This document shows positions 1 through 8,888 of a stretch of 64,000 nucleotides of DNA, one piece after another. Within the stretch, counting starts at the first letter, position 1, and each line of letters opens with the position of its first letter. Below the pieces are notes generated by a model. That model made no database searches. It was not told where the DNA came from and saw only the letters and a list, made by a program, of their open reading frames with translations. Location of the stretch: contig CBDDFN010000020.1 of the NCBI GenBank assembly GCA_965227065.1, positions 186,001 through 250,000 on the forward strand, in the 5' to 3' direction. Origin of the DNA: CBDDFN01 sp965227065 (GTDB lineage: Bacteria > Pseudomonadota > Alphaproteobacteria > SPJN01). The translations under genes and the position numbers were made by a program.

Positions 1-1311
1 CGGCCCTTGCCCTTTTTTATGGAGCTGCGGGATACGCACGGGCCGCTCAATACGGTGCGGCTGGGCCCAAAAAAGCTGATCTTACTGCACGACCCCGATC
101 ATATCCGCACCATGCTGGTGGACCGGGGGGAGCATTTCCCCAAAAGCCCGCTGGGACAGGCGGCCACCGCGCCCTTGCTGGGCAAATCGGTCGCCACCGA
201 AACCGATGTCACAGCATGGGAAGAGATGCGCCACTATGTGCTGCCGCTGTTTAATCCCCGCATGCTCAAGGCCTATTTCGTCGAGATGGCGCACAGCATG
301 GCCCATGAGGTTGAGCGCGCCGAAGCGCTTGTGCGCTCTGGTGAGCGGTTCGACATGTGCGCGTTCATGCATGAGGCCACCTTCCGGGTCTTGATCCGCA
401 CCGTCTTTGCCGAAGGCATCGACAATGAGGAAGCCTCGCATCTTGTGCATCTGTTTGATGAGGTGACGGTCTTCATCAATGCCCGCTTCGTCACGCTCAA
501 CCTGCCGATTGCGGGCCTGTGGCCCGGCGCGGCAAAGGGCAAGCGCGCGCTCGATCAACTCAATGCCCGTGTCTATCAACTCATCAATGAGCGCCGCGCC
601 CAAGGGCTGCGCAGCGAAGATGAACAGCGCGACATGCTTGATGTTCTGCTCGGCGCGACCCATTCGGATGGCCGGGCTTTGTCGGATGAAGAAATTCGCG
701 ACAATTGCATGACCATGTTGTTCGGCGGGCATGAAACCACGGCGGGGTCCGTGAGCTGGGCGTGGGCCTATCTGGCCGCCAATCCCGACAAGCGCGCGAT
801 CATGCAAGCCGAGGTTGATGAGATCCTGACCGGTGTTGAACCCCAGGACATGACGCTCGAACATTACAAGGCGCTGCGCTACACCCAGCAATGTTTTGAT
901 GAGGCGATGCGGCTTTATCCCATGTTCTCCTTCATGCCGCGCCAGGCGGGCTGTGATGAGGAGTTGGGCGGCTATGCAATCAAGAAGGGCCAGACGCTGG
1001 CCTTTTGCGCCTATACAGCCCAGCGCGACCCCAAACACTGGCCTGAGCCTGAAGCCTACAAACCCGAACGCCACGACCCGGCGAACAAGCGCACGCGCCA
1101 TCCCGCGTCTTTCCTGCCCTTCAGCCAGGGCGCGCGCGGTTGCATTGGCGAGCGCATGGCGCGGATGGAAGGCACGCTGCTTCTGGGTGTGCTGAGCAAG
1201 CATTTTGATTTTGAACTGGCTGAGGGCCGCCTGCCCGATCCCAAGGTAGCCATGTCGATCAAGCCGAGCCCCTTGCCGATGCTGGCCAGGCGGCGGGGTG
1301 CGCGCGCATGA
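1..1311 (+). CDS. Cytochrome P450 monooxygenase (5' end outside window)
   Basis: The frame is open from base 1 and the first codons show no start with a ribosome binding site, so the N-terminus lies upstream. The visible 436 codons contain the I-helix oxygen-binding motif FGGHETT (from base 721), the K-helix ExxR motif EAMR (from base 901) and the heme-ligand loop FSQGARGCIG with the cysteine codon at 1141. These are diagnostic of a P450 that inserts oxygen into a C-H bond using electrons from a redox partner; no ferredoxin or reductase gene is visible here. The stop overlaps the next gene's start (ATGA), so it is probably co-transcribed with the SDR. The substrate cannot be deduced; the neighbours suggest catabolism of an imported organic molecule. 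Confidence 0.93.
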   Translation, partial: RPLPFFMELRDTHGPLNTVRLGPKKLILLHDPDHIRTMLVDRGEHFPKSPLGQAATAPLLGKSVATETDVTAWEEMRHYVLPLFNPRMLKAYFVEMAHSMAHEVERAEALVRSGERFDMCAFMHEATFRVLIRTVFAEGIDNEEASHLVHLFDEVTVFINARFVTLNLPIAGLWPGAAKGKRALDQLNARVYQLINERRAQGLRSEDEQRDMLDVLLGATHSDGRALSDEEIRDNCMTMLFGGHETTAGSVSWAWAYLAANPDKRAIMQAEVDEILTGVEPQDMTLEHYKALRYTQQCFDEAMRLYPMFSFMPRQAGCDEELGGYAIKKGQTLAFCAYTAQRDPKHWPEPEAYKPERHDPANKRTRHPASFLPFSQGARGCIGERMARMEGTLLLGVLSKHFDFELAEGRLPDPKVAMSIKPSPLPMLARRRGARA

Positions 1312-2081
1312 GTGAGCTGTCGGGAAAGGTCGTGTTCATCACCGGCGGTGCCAAGGGCATTGGCGCAACCACGGCGCGTGCCATGGCAGCCGCCGGGGCC
1401 ACAGTTGTGATCGGCGACATTGATGAGGCAGGCGCCCGCGCCGTGGCCGATGAGATCGGCGGCGATGCCGTGGCGCTGGATGTCACCTCCGAAGAGGGCT
1501 GGGCGTCGGCCATGGCCCATATCAAACAGGCGCATGGTGGCTTGCACGGGCTCGTCAACAATGCCGGGATCATGATCACCAAGCCCTTCATCCTGACCAC
1601 GCTTGCGGATTTGCACACAACCAACGCGGTCAATGTGGACGGCGTGTTTCTGGGAATGAAAGCGGCCGCCCCGCTGATGCATGAGGCCGGTGGCGGCTCA
1701 ATCGTCAATCTGTCGTCGATCTATGGCCAGGTGGCCGGGCCGATGCATTCAGCCTATTGCGCCTCAAAAGGCGCGGTCCGGCTGATGACCAAATCGGTGG
1801 GGACCGAGCTGTTCCGCATGGGCTGGAGCGTGCGGGTGAACTCTGTGCATCCGGGTCCGGTTGATACCGAACTGGGGATGGGCGCGATTGATGCGGCGGT
1901 GGAGCTTGGCCTGATCCAGGACCGGGAGACCGGCAAGGCCATGGTCAATGCCCAGCACCCGATGGGCCGCATGGCCCAACCGACTGATATTTGCGGCGCG
2001 ATCGTCTTTTTACTGTCCGATGCGTCCGCCTTCATGACAGCAACCGAATTGACCGTGGATGGCGGGTTTACCGCAATCTGA
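1308..2081 (+). CDS. SDR family NAD(P)-dependent oxidoreductase
   Basis: A 257-residue classical short-chain dehydrogenase. It has the Rossmann cofactor motif TGGAKGIG (residues 12-19), the NNAG motif (84-87) and the catalytic Ser-Tyr-Lys set, with S137, Y150 and K154 in SAYCASK. The acidic residue after strand 2 (GDID, 36-39) fits NAD preference, by inference. It starts inside the stop of the P450 gene, which indicates translational coupling. A likely role is oxidation of the alcohol produced by the P450, but this comes from context only. The length is normal for the family. Confidence 0.93.
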   Translation: MSELSGKVVFITGGAKGIGATTARAMAAAGATVVIGDIDEAGARAVADEIGGDAVALDVTSEEGWASAMAHIKQAHGGLHGLVNNAGIMITKPFILTTLADLHTTNAVNVDGVFLGMKAAAPLMHEAGGGSIVNLSSIYGQVAGPMHSAYCASKGAVRLMTKSVGTELFRMGWSVRVNSVHPGPVDTELGMGAIDAAVELGLIQDRETGKAMVNAQHPMGRMAQPTDICGAIVFLLSDASAFMTATELTVDGGFTAI

Positions 2082-2096
2082 GAAGGGGAGATCACA

Positions 2097-3833
2097 ATGA
2101 GCAGCTATGACATTATCATCAAGAACGGCACCATCGTCGATGGCACGCGCTTTCCCCGCTATGACGCCGATGTCGGCATCAAGGACGGGGTGATTGCCAG
2201 GATCGGCGATCTCTCAGCCGCCAGCGCCGACGAAGTCATCGATGCGGCGGGCAAGATCGTGGCGCCGGGCTTTATAGATCTGCACACCCATTATGATGCG
2301 CCGATCCATTGGGATCCCTATTGCTCAAACTCCGGCGAGAATGGCGTGACCACCGTCATTCTGGGCAATTGCGGCTTTGGCTTTGCCCCGTGCAAGCCCG
2401 AAAACCGCGACCGCACCATGCGCATGATGGAATATACCGAAGAGGTGCCGTTCATTCAGATGGAAGAGGCGCTGCCCTGGACATGGGAAACGTTCCCCGA
2501 ATGGCTCGATCACCTCAAAGCGCTGCCCAAGGGGGTCAATATTCTGTCCTTCCTGCCGGTCAATCCGCTGATGATCTATGTGATGGGTTTGGAGGCTGCA
2601 AAGTCGCGCGGCGCGACCGATGATGAAATCGCCCAGATGAAGGCGCTGGTTCATGAAGCGCTTGATCACGGCGCTTGCGGGCTTGGCATGTCCTATCTGG
2701 GCCATATGAACTCGCATGTCGATTATGACGGCACCCCGATGCCGACCGACACGATGCAGGTCAAAGACGCCGAAGCGCTTGCCGGTGTTCTGAAAGACCG
2801 CGACGAGGGCGTGATCCAGTCGCTGAGCAAGCTTGGCCCCTATGGCGAGTTCGACTTTCCCGAAAAGATGGCGGGCGCGAGCGGCCGCCCGGTCATCCAC
2901 AATGTGATTGCGGGTGCCGACATGATGCCCGACATGCATAAGGAATCGCTCGACTGGCTGACGGCGGCCAATCAGAAAGGCTTGCGCATCTATGCCCAAA
3001 GCTTCCTGCAGCGCGGCTGGTCGGAATTCACCGTGATGGATTTCAACGGCAATGACAATCAGCCTGAATGGCGTGACTTGCAGATGAACAAGACCCCTGA
3101 GGCAAAGCTGGAACATTTGAAAAAGCCCGGCGTGCGTGACGCGTTCCGGGACAATTATGACCCGATGGTTTTGCTGCAAGGCTCCGGCCCGCTTGAGATC
3201 ATCACCGTGACCAGCGTTGGTGATCACCCCGACGCGCAACGCTATGTCGGCCGCGTGCTGGGTGAAATTGCAGCCGAGGAAGGCAAGGCGGTCACCGATG
3301 TGTTCATTGATGTGCTCGAAGCCTCAAAGTGTGAGGCTGATTTCCGCACACCGCCGCCGGTTTCGACCAATCCCGATGTGACCGCTGAAATTATGCTGCA
3401 TCCCCATGTGCTGGCGGGAACATCCGATGGCGGGGCGCACACCAAATTTTTCTCCGGCGGTCATTGGCCGGTTGAGCTGCTGATCTGGTTGACCCGGGAT
3501 GAAAAGAAAGTGGAGCTCGAAGAAACCCACTACCGTTTGTCCTATCAGCCCGCCCGCGTGCTGGGTCTGACCGATCGGGGTGCGGTGATGGAAGGGCTTG
3601 CCGCCGATCTGGTGGTGTATGGGCTTGATGATCTTGCCCAAGCCGATTTCAAATATGAGGTGCGCCACGATCAGCCGCGCGGCGACTGGCGGCGTTACAT
3701 GCCGACCGAAGGCTTTGCGCAGATCCTGGTCAATGGCGTGGTGACCCATCGCGACGGTGTGCCGACCGGCGAACTGCCCGGTGGCTTCCTGCGCATCACG
3801 CAAGATCAGCGCATGGCGCAAGCGGCCGAATAA
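2097..3833 (+). CDS. N-acyl-D-amino-acid deacylase family amidohydrolase
   Basis: A 578-residue metal-dependent hydrolase of the amidohydrolase superfamily. The N-terminal beta-sandwich is followed by the metal motif GFIDLHTHYD (H63, H65), the GNCGFG loop with C92 that D-aminoacylases use as a metal ligand, and a late GTSDGGAHTKF segment carrying the expected catalytic Asp. Family members hydrolyse N-acyl-D-amino acids or related amides. At 578 residues it is longer than classic D-aminoacylases (about 480) and resembles the longer subgroup often annotated only by family name. It starts 15 bases after the SDR gene behind an AGAAGGGGAG ribosome binding site, so it belongs to the same operon. 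The true substrate is unknown. Confidence 0.88.
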   Translation: MSSYDIIIKNGTIVDGTRFPRYDADVGIKDGVIARIGDLSAASADEVIDAAGKIVAPGFIDLHTHYDAPIHWDPYCSNSGENGVTTVILGNCGFGFAPCKPENRDRTMRMMEYTEEVPFIQMEEALPWTWETFPEWLDHLKALPKGVNILSFLPVNPLMIYVMGLEAAKSRGATDDEIAQMKALVHEALDHGACGLGMSYLGHMNSHVDYDGTPMPTDTMQVKDAEALAGVLKDRDEGVIQSLSKLGPYGEFDFPEKMAGASGRPVIHNVIAGADMMPDMHKESLDWLTAANQKGLRIYAQSFLQRGWSEFTVMDFNGNDNQPEWRDLQMNKTPEAKLEHLKKPGVRDAFRDNYDPMVLLQGSGPLEIITVTSVGDHPDAQRYVGRVLGEIAAEEGKAVTDVFIDVLEASKCEADFRTPPPVSTNPDVTAEIMLHPHVLAGTSDGGAHTKFFSGGHWPVELLIWLTRDEKKVELEETHYRLSYQPARVLGLTDRGAVMEGLAADLVVYGLDDLAQADFKYEVRHDQPRGDWRRYMPTEGFAQILVNGVVTHRDGVPTGELPGGFLRITQDQRMAQAAE

Positions 3834-3895
3834 ACAATCAGGGGCGGGGGCGTGCGCCGGCAAGAGCGCCGCCCCATTGTGGGGTATTTGGGGCA

Positions 3896-6211
3896 ATGAA
3901 ACAGTTCAAAAAAGTGACAGCGGCGCTGGTGGTGACACTGTTGGCGCATCCTGTCTGGGCGCAGGAAGACACCGGGGCTGAAACGGAAGCTGAGACTTCG
4001 GAAGCACAGGTGCAGTCTGCAACCCGCGAGCCCAACCGGACGCGGGACGAAATTGTCGTCAGCGCGCAGAAGCGGGAAGAAAGCCTGCAAGAGGTGCCGA
4101 TTGCGGTTTCAGCCATTGGTGAGGCGGACCTCAAGACGCGCGGTATTCAATCGAGTTTCGATATTCAATATCAAATCCCCAACTTCTCTTATTCATCGGT
4201 CAATGGCTCGGCGCTTCTGTCGATCCGCGGGGTGGGGCTTGAGGTGATCACCGGCGTGGGTGAGCCCGCCGTTGCCATGCATATTGACGGGGTCTATCAG
4301 CCGCGTGTGGTGACCGGCACGGTCGGCACTTACGATCTTGAGCGCATTGAGGTGCTGCGCGGACCCCAAGGCACGCTTTATGGCCGCAATGCCAATGCCG
4401 GTGTGATCAATTTCATCACCAAGGCCCCCTCGGACGAATTCGAGATTACCGGCCATGTCGGCTATGGCAATTTCAAACATCTCAAGCTCGATGGCGGGGT
4501 CTCAGGCCCGGTGACCGACTGGCTGTCATTCCGCGCCTCAGTGCTCTTTGAAGATCAGGATGGCTGGATCGACAATCTGTCGAACGGCAAGACATTGATG
4601 GACCGGCGTACCAAGGGCGCGCGCGTGGCACTGCGCGCCACGCCGATTGACGATGTCATTATCGATCTGATCGCCTATGGCCAGCGCAATGAGATGGTGG
4701 GTCCGTTGCAACAGCCGGTCACCGCGCCGATCTTCCCCTCAACCCTGGGTGCGAATTATTCACTCGAACCGTGGGAAGAAAATCTCGATCTTGAGCCGTG
4801 GGAAGAGGTTGAGCTGTGGGCCGTCACGCTGATTGTTGACTGGGAAATTAATGAGCGGTTTTCGGTCAAGTCGATCACCGGCCTGACCAATTCCAAGCTT
4901 GAACAATTCTATGACGGCGACTCGACCGACGCAGATTTCATCTACACTTACCGGCTTGATGACAGCCAGTCGATTTCCGAGGAGATCAATATTTCAGGCC
5001 GCTTCTTTGATGAAAGCGAATGGATCAGCGTCGATGTGCTGGCGGGCGGGTTTTACCTCTATGAAGATGTTTTCCAGGGCATTCCGGTTGAGTTTCCGCG
5101 CGGGCTGGTGCCTTTGCCGCCGCCCTTGGTTACCAATCTGTTGAACCCGCTTGTCAATGTGTTGCTGCCCAATCTGACGCTTGAAGCCATCAGCCTGCCT
5201 TTGTTTTTGCAGCAAGATCATGATCAGAAGATCAATGTGATGGCAGGCTTTGTCGATGCGGCTATCCATATCAAGGACTGGTTCACAGTCTATGGCGGAT
5301 TGCGCGTCAGCCGGGACAAGAAAGAGGTCACCCAGAACAAGACCTTTATCATTGGCGACAATTGTACCAACCGGTTTGATGAAGCCGAATGGACATCTGT
5401 GTCGCCCAAGATCGGTGTGCGCTCGACCTTTTTCGACGGCATCATGGCCTATGTCCAGTATCAGGAGGGCTTCAAGGCAGGCGGGTTTAATCTGTCAGGC
5501 TGTGGCGACCGGTTTGAGCCCGAGCTGATCGAGTCCTATGAGGCGGGGGTGAAGACAAGCTGGTTTGACGGTTTGCTGACGGTCAATGCAACCGGCTTCA
5601 CCTATACCTATACCGATCTGCAAGTGTTCCAGATCCGCAATTTCGCGGGCAATATCGACAATGCGCCTGAAGCCGAAATCAACGGGGCGGAACTTGAGAT
5701 TTCCTCGTCACCGATTGATCTGATGCGCATTGATGTGGCGGTGTCCTATCTTGATGCGACCTATGTCGAATTCTCCGCCGTGGACGGGCTTGATCTCGCC
5801 AATGCGGCGGGACTGGTGAACGCCAATCTGGCAACGCCGCAGGATGTGTCGGGCAATCATTTGAACCGCGCGCCGGAATTCACCGTCTTTGTCGGGCTTG
5901 AATATGGCGTGCCGCTGGGTGAGGGCGGATCATGGGGAACGCTGATTGCGCGCGGTGAATTTTTCTGGACCGATGAGTTTTTCTTCCGCCCCTTCGAGCG
6001 TGATTTTGACCGGCAGGAGCCATACAAAATCTACAATGCCTTCCTGACATGGATGAGCGCGGATATGCGTTACTCCCTGCGCGGCTGGGTTAAGAACCTC
6101 GGCAATGAGGCCTATCTGAACGCCGCCTATAGCTCCGACGTGACCTTGCAGCAATTGGGCAATTATGCCCCGCCGCGTACCTGGGGCTTTGATGTCCGGG
6201 TGGCCTTCTGA
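3896..6211 (+). CDS. TonB-dependent receptor
   Basis: A 771-residue outer-membrane receptor. The signal peptide (residues 1-22, VWA cleavage site) is followed by a TonB-box-like DEIVVSAQK segment, a plug domain with the typical ERIEVLRGPQGTLYG motif, and a 22-strand-type beta-barrel ending in an aromatic-rich C-terminus (final residues VRVAF). It imports a bulky substrate across the outer membrane using energy from TonB-ExbBD, which is not encoded here. It sits 62 bases after the deacylase gene and overlaps the following kinase by one base, so it is probably the uptake component for the adjacent enzymes. A near-duplicate LEPWEE segment occurs twice within 11 residues (bases 4764-4808). Confidence 0.94.
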   Translation: MKQFKKVTAALVVTLLAHPVWAQEDTGAETEAETSEAQVQSATREPNRTRDEIVVSAQKREESLQEVPIAVSAIGEADLKTRGIQSSFDIQYQIPNFSYSSVNGSALLSIRGVGLEVITGVGEPAVAMHIDGVYQPRVVTGTVGTYDLERIEVLRGPQGTLYGRNANAGVINFITKAPSDEFEITGHVGYGNFKHLKLDGGVSGPVTDWLSFRASVLFEDQDGWIDNLSNGKTLMDRRTKGARVALRATPIDDVIIDLIAYGQRNEMVGPLQQPVTAPIFPSTLGANYSLEPWEENLDLEPWEEVELWAVTLIVDWEINERFSVKSITGLTNSKLEQFYDGDSTDADFIYTYRLDDSQSISEEINISGRFFDESEWISVDVLAGGFYLYEDVFQGIPVEFPRGLVPLPPPLVTNLLNPLVNVLLPNLTLEAISLPLFLQQDHDQKINVMAGFVDAAIHIKDWFTVYGGLRVSRDKKEVTQNKTFIIGDNCTNRFDEAEWTSVSPKIGVRSTFFDGIMAYVQYQEGFKAGGFNLSGCGDRFEPELIESYEAGVKTSWFDGLLTVNATGFTYTYTDLQVFQIRNFAGNIDNAPEAEINGAELEISSSPIDLMRIDVAVSYLDATYVEFSAVDGLDLANAAGLVNANLATPQDVSGNHLNRAPEFTVFVGLEYGVPLGEGGSWGTLIARGEFFWTDEFFFRPFERDFDRQEPYKIYNAFLTWMSADMRYSLRGWVKNLGNEAYLNAAYSSDVTLQQLGNYAPPRTWGFDVRVAF

Positions 6212-7440
6212 TGACGGACGCAGCCGCGATTGATGACCGGCTGCTCAGGGGCTCGACCCTGCCTGACCTGCTGGGCAGTGTGCAGATGGGGTTGCGGATT
6301 GGCCGGCATGTTGTGCGCGACCGGTTAAGCCCGCCGCGGCTTGACGATGAGCGCGCGGTGCCTGCCGCGCCCACGGCGCTGACATCGCAATGGTTGACGT
6401 CTGTTCTGTGTGCAAACCGCACCAATGTGACTGTGCGGGAGGCCCGTTTGGTCTCGGCCAGCGACGGCACCTCGGTGCGGGCAAGTTTCGCGCTTGACTA
6501 TGAGGGGCCGCACAGCGGCTTACCCGACCGCATCTTTGTCAAAAGTGCAGGCAGCTTCGGCACCCGCATCACCGCAGGCATTTCCGGTGCGATGATCAAT
6601 GAGACGCTGTTCTACCGGCTTGTCCGGCCGCTGGTGCGGATCGAGGCGCCGATGGGCTATCACGCTGCCTATGATGAACAGAGCTTCCGCTCGGTGCTGA
6701 TCATCGAAGATCTTGTTGAGACCAAGCAGGCAAGGTTTCCCAGCGCGCGGGCGCCCTTCACGCGGGCTATGGCCGAGAATGTGGCGACGCTTCTGGGGAC
6801 ACTGCATGGCAGTTTTGATCAAAGCGGTTTGCTCGACAAGCGTCTTGCGCCCCTGCAATCTTATGAGCAGTTCATCAGCGCGGGCATTCTGCGGGCCGGC
6901 CTGAAGCGGTTTCATTTTAAGGGCTTTGAGGCGGCAGCGCCGCTGTTTCCGCAAGCACTGCAATCCCGCCGCGATGAAAGCTGGAGCCTGATTGTTGAAT
7001 CCATTCTCGCGCACCGGACTTTGCCCCATACCGTCATTCACGGCGATACCCATCCGGGCAATTGGTATCAGACCGGTGATGGCGCCATGGGCCTGCTTGA
7101 TTGGCAATGCACGGCCAAAGGCCATGGCGCGCGCGATCTGGCTTATGCGCTGTCGACCCAGCTTGCCATTCAAGACCGCCGCGCGTGGGAGCGTGATCTG
7201 CTCGAACTTTATCGCGACGCGTTTGCGGCGGCGGGCGGCACGGTGATGAGCTTTGATCATCTGTTCCGGCTTTATCGCCAGCAAATTTGGGGCGCGCTTT
7301 TAATGTGGACGCCGACTTACCGGCCGCCGCCCTTTTTTCCGGCGATGCAGCCTGAAGATATTTCGCGCCTGACCCTGGAGAGGATCGGCGCGGCCTTGGA
7401 CGATCTGGACTGTCATACTGCGTTTCAAACGACGATCTAA
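6211..7440 (+). CDS. Phosphotransferase of the APH / EcKinase-like fold
   Basis: A 409-residue protein with the aminoglycoside-phosphotransferase kinase fold. The catalytic-loop motif VIHGDTHPGNW (catalytic D279) is followed by the metal-binding GLLDW (D297). An N-lobe VKSAG lysine segment lies near residue 110. Members phosphorylate hydroxyl groups of small molecules; the extended N-terminal region resembles the DUF1679/ecdysteroid-kinase-like branch often found beside lipid or steroid catabolism genes (family-level inference). It starts at base 6211 inside the receptor stop (TGATG), which indicates tight coupling. Drug resistance is an unlikely role given the catabolic context. Confidence 0.8.
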   Translation: MTDAAAIDDRLLRGSTLPDLLGSVQMGLRIGRHVVRDRLSPPRLDDERAVPAAPTALTSQWLTSVLCANRTNVTVREARLVSASDGTSVRASFALDYEGPHSGLPDRIFVKSAGSFGTRITAGISGAMINETLFYRLVRPLVRIEAPMGYHAAYDEQSFRSVLIIEDLVETKQARFPSARAPFTRAMAENVATLLGTLHGSFDQSGLLDKRLAPLQSYEQFISAGILRAGLKRFHFKGFEAAAPLFPQALQSRRDESWSLIVESILAHRTLPHTVIHGDTHPGNWYQTGDGAMGLLDWQCTAKGHGARDLAYALSTQLAIQDRRAWERDLLELYRDAFAAAGGTVMSFDHLFRLYRQQIWGALLMWTPTYRPPPFFPAMQPEDISRLTLERIGAALDDLDCHTAFQTTI

Positions 7441-7456
7441 AAACAGGGAGTGAGAG

Positions 7457-7831
7457 ATGAAAAAACTGATCCTGACGGCTGCTTTGGGCTTTGGCCTCGC
7501 AACGGGTGCCGCCAAAGCCCAGGAAAGTCCGCTTTCGGGCCTGGATGGCACGCTCAACGCCGTCAATTTGCTGGTGGCGGCAGGGACTGCCGACCCCGCA
7601 CTGGCGCCCAATCTGCTCAGCAATGTGGGCGGGGGTGTCGGTATTATCGCACTGCAATCGCTGGGCGATCCTGCGAGCTTGCCGCAATTGTCACCGCTTG
7701 ATCTGTCGAGCCTTGATGCGGTTTTTTCCGACACGATCATGATCCAGAATTATCCCGGCGGTGCCGCGCTTTTGCCCGTGCTTGGCATTGTCAGCCCGCT
7801 TCTGGGCGGGATCATCGGAACGGGCAATTGA
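7457..7831 (+). CDS. Small secreted protein of unknown function
   Basis: A 124-residue protein with a clear Sec signal peptide (MKKL start, hydrophobic core, AKA cleavage after residue 21). The mature part is rich in Gly, Leu, Ala and Pro, has no cysteine, and ends in a hydrophobic stretch with repeated GG and PLL motifs (about residues 95-124) that could associate with a membrane. An AGGGAG ribosome binding site sits just upstream, 16 bases after the kinase gene, so it is probably the last gene of that operon. I do not recognise the family. A periplasmic or envelope role is inferred only from the signal peptide and the neighbouring receptor. Confidence 0.7.
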   Translation: MKKLILTAALGFGLATGAAKAQESPLSGLDGTLNAVNLLVAAGTADPALAPNLLSNVGGGVGIIALQSLGDPASLPQLSPLDLSSLDAVFSDTIMIQNYPGGAALLPVLGIVSPLLGGIIGTGN

Positions 7832-7861
7832 CCTTGCGCCGGTTCCACGGCATGAGGGGGT

Positions 7862-8353
7862 ATGGATAAGAACACCGCCACTGTGGGGCTTCCCGATCTG
7901 GACGATATTGACCGGGGCATCATTGATGCCCTGCGCGATGATATTCACCGGTCAAACAAAAGCATTGCGCAAGCTCTCAACGTGTCGGAAAGCACTATTA
8001 CGACACGGCTCAGGGCCATGTCGGACAATGGCTGGATGCGGGTTCTGGCCGAGGCTGATTTGCGCGCCTTCGGCCATGAATTTGTGACCTTTCTGGGCAT
8101 CAAAGTGTCCGGCGCACCGATTGATGATGTGGCGCGTGCGATTGCCGCGCTTGATACTGTGGTCAGCGTGGTTTCAACCGTTGGCCGGTTTGATTTGATC
8201 GTCAATGCGCTTGCCGCCAATGCGGCCGAACACGCTGTGCTGGTTGAACAGGATCTGGCCGCCATTGACGGTATCGCGTCAGTCGAAACCGGCCTGGTCA
8301 CCGAACATGTGCTGCAAAAGCTCGACTATGCCGCGCTGGAGCATGACCGATGA
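7862..8353 (+). CDS. Lrp/AsnC family transcriptional regulator (first of a tandem pair)
   Basis: A 163-residue regulator with an N-terminal winged helix-turn-helix (about residues 17-65, LDDIDRGIIDALRDD followed by the recognition-helix segment NVSESTITTRLRAM) and a C-terminal RAM/ligand-binding alpha-beta domain. Family members form dimers and octamers and respond to amino acids. The start has a GAGGGGG ribosome binding site. The stop overlaps the start of a second Lrp-type gene by four bases, so the two are made together. A plausible target is the adjacent metY gene or the upstream cluster; no operator was identified. Confidence 0.9.
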   Translation: MDKNTATVGLPDLDDIDRGIIDALRDDIHRSNKSIAQALNVSESTITTRLRAMSDNGWMRVLAEADLRAFGHEFVTFLGIKVSGAPIDDVARAIAALDTVVSVVSTVGRFDLIVNALAANAAEHAVLVEQDLAAIDGIASVETGLVTEHVLQKLDYAALEHDR

Positions 8354-8808
8354 AACAGCCCGATGACATTGATCGCGCGATCATTGCGCAACTGGCGCTT
8401 GATGGCCGTCTGACCAATCGGGAAGTTGCCCGGCGTCTGGAGATTTCCGAAGGCACGGTGCGTTCGCGCCTCAAACGGTTGCGCGATGACCAGATCATCC
8501 GTCTCAATGTCGTGGTCGATCCGCGCGTGGATGGCTATGGCGCGGCGGCCTATCTGGGCCTGCGCGTCAAACACGGTCATGTTGCCTCGGTGTGCGATGC
8601 GCTGCGGCCGGTGGCCGGCATGTCCTATATTGGCCGGACCATCGGGCCGTTCGATGTCATGGCCTTGCTGCTCGCGGCTGATCTGGTGGCCTTGCGTGAT
8701 TGTGTGACGCGGGAGATTTCCGCGCTTGAGGGTGTTGAGGATGTCGAAATCCTGCCCATCGTCAAAACCTATCTGCATGCCGCCAAATGGGCGAATATCA
8801 CCGGCTAA
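8350..8808 (+). CDS. Lrp/AsnC family transcriptional regulator (second of a tandem pair)
   Basis: A 152-residue Lrp/AsnC protein: DDIDRAIIAQLALDGR opens the winged helix-turn-helix, EISEGTVRSRLKRL is the recognition helix, and the remainder is the RAM effector domain. It begins in the ATGA overlap with the first regulator. The two proteins share architecture but differ clearly in sequence, so this is an old duplication or a paired assembly rather than a recent copy. An overlapping pair of this kind could form hetero-oligomers (inference). The metY gene starts 80 bases downstream. Confidence 0.9.
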   Translation: MKQPDDIDRAIIAQLALDGRLTNREVARRLEISEGTVRSRLKRLRDDQIIRLNVVVDPRVDGYGAAAYLGLRVKHGHVASVCDALRPVAGMSYIGRTIGPFDVMALLLAADLVALRDCVTREISALEGVEDVEILPIVKTYLHAAKWANITG

Positions 8809-8888
8809 CATCTTGGCGATCGCCGCCTGATGGCCTAGGGATGATGTCCCCATATTTCCCTCAACGCACCAACAGGGACGGCAGGCTC

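Noticed and set aside
6211..7440. Aminoglycoside resistance gene
   Set aside because: It has the APH fold but lacks resemblance to known resistance enzymes beyond the catalytic motifs, and it is coupled to a catabolic uptake cluster.
8787..8888. N-terminal extension of MetY or a SAM riboswitch before it
   Set aside because: The extension has no family similarity and the ATG at 8889 has a good ribosome binding site. The leader does not show the SAM-II core sequences I would expect.
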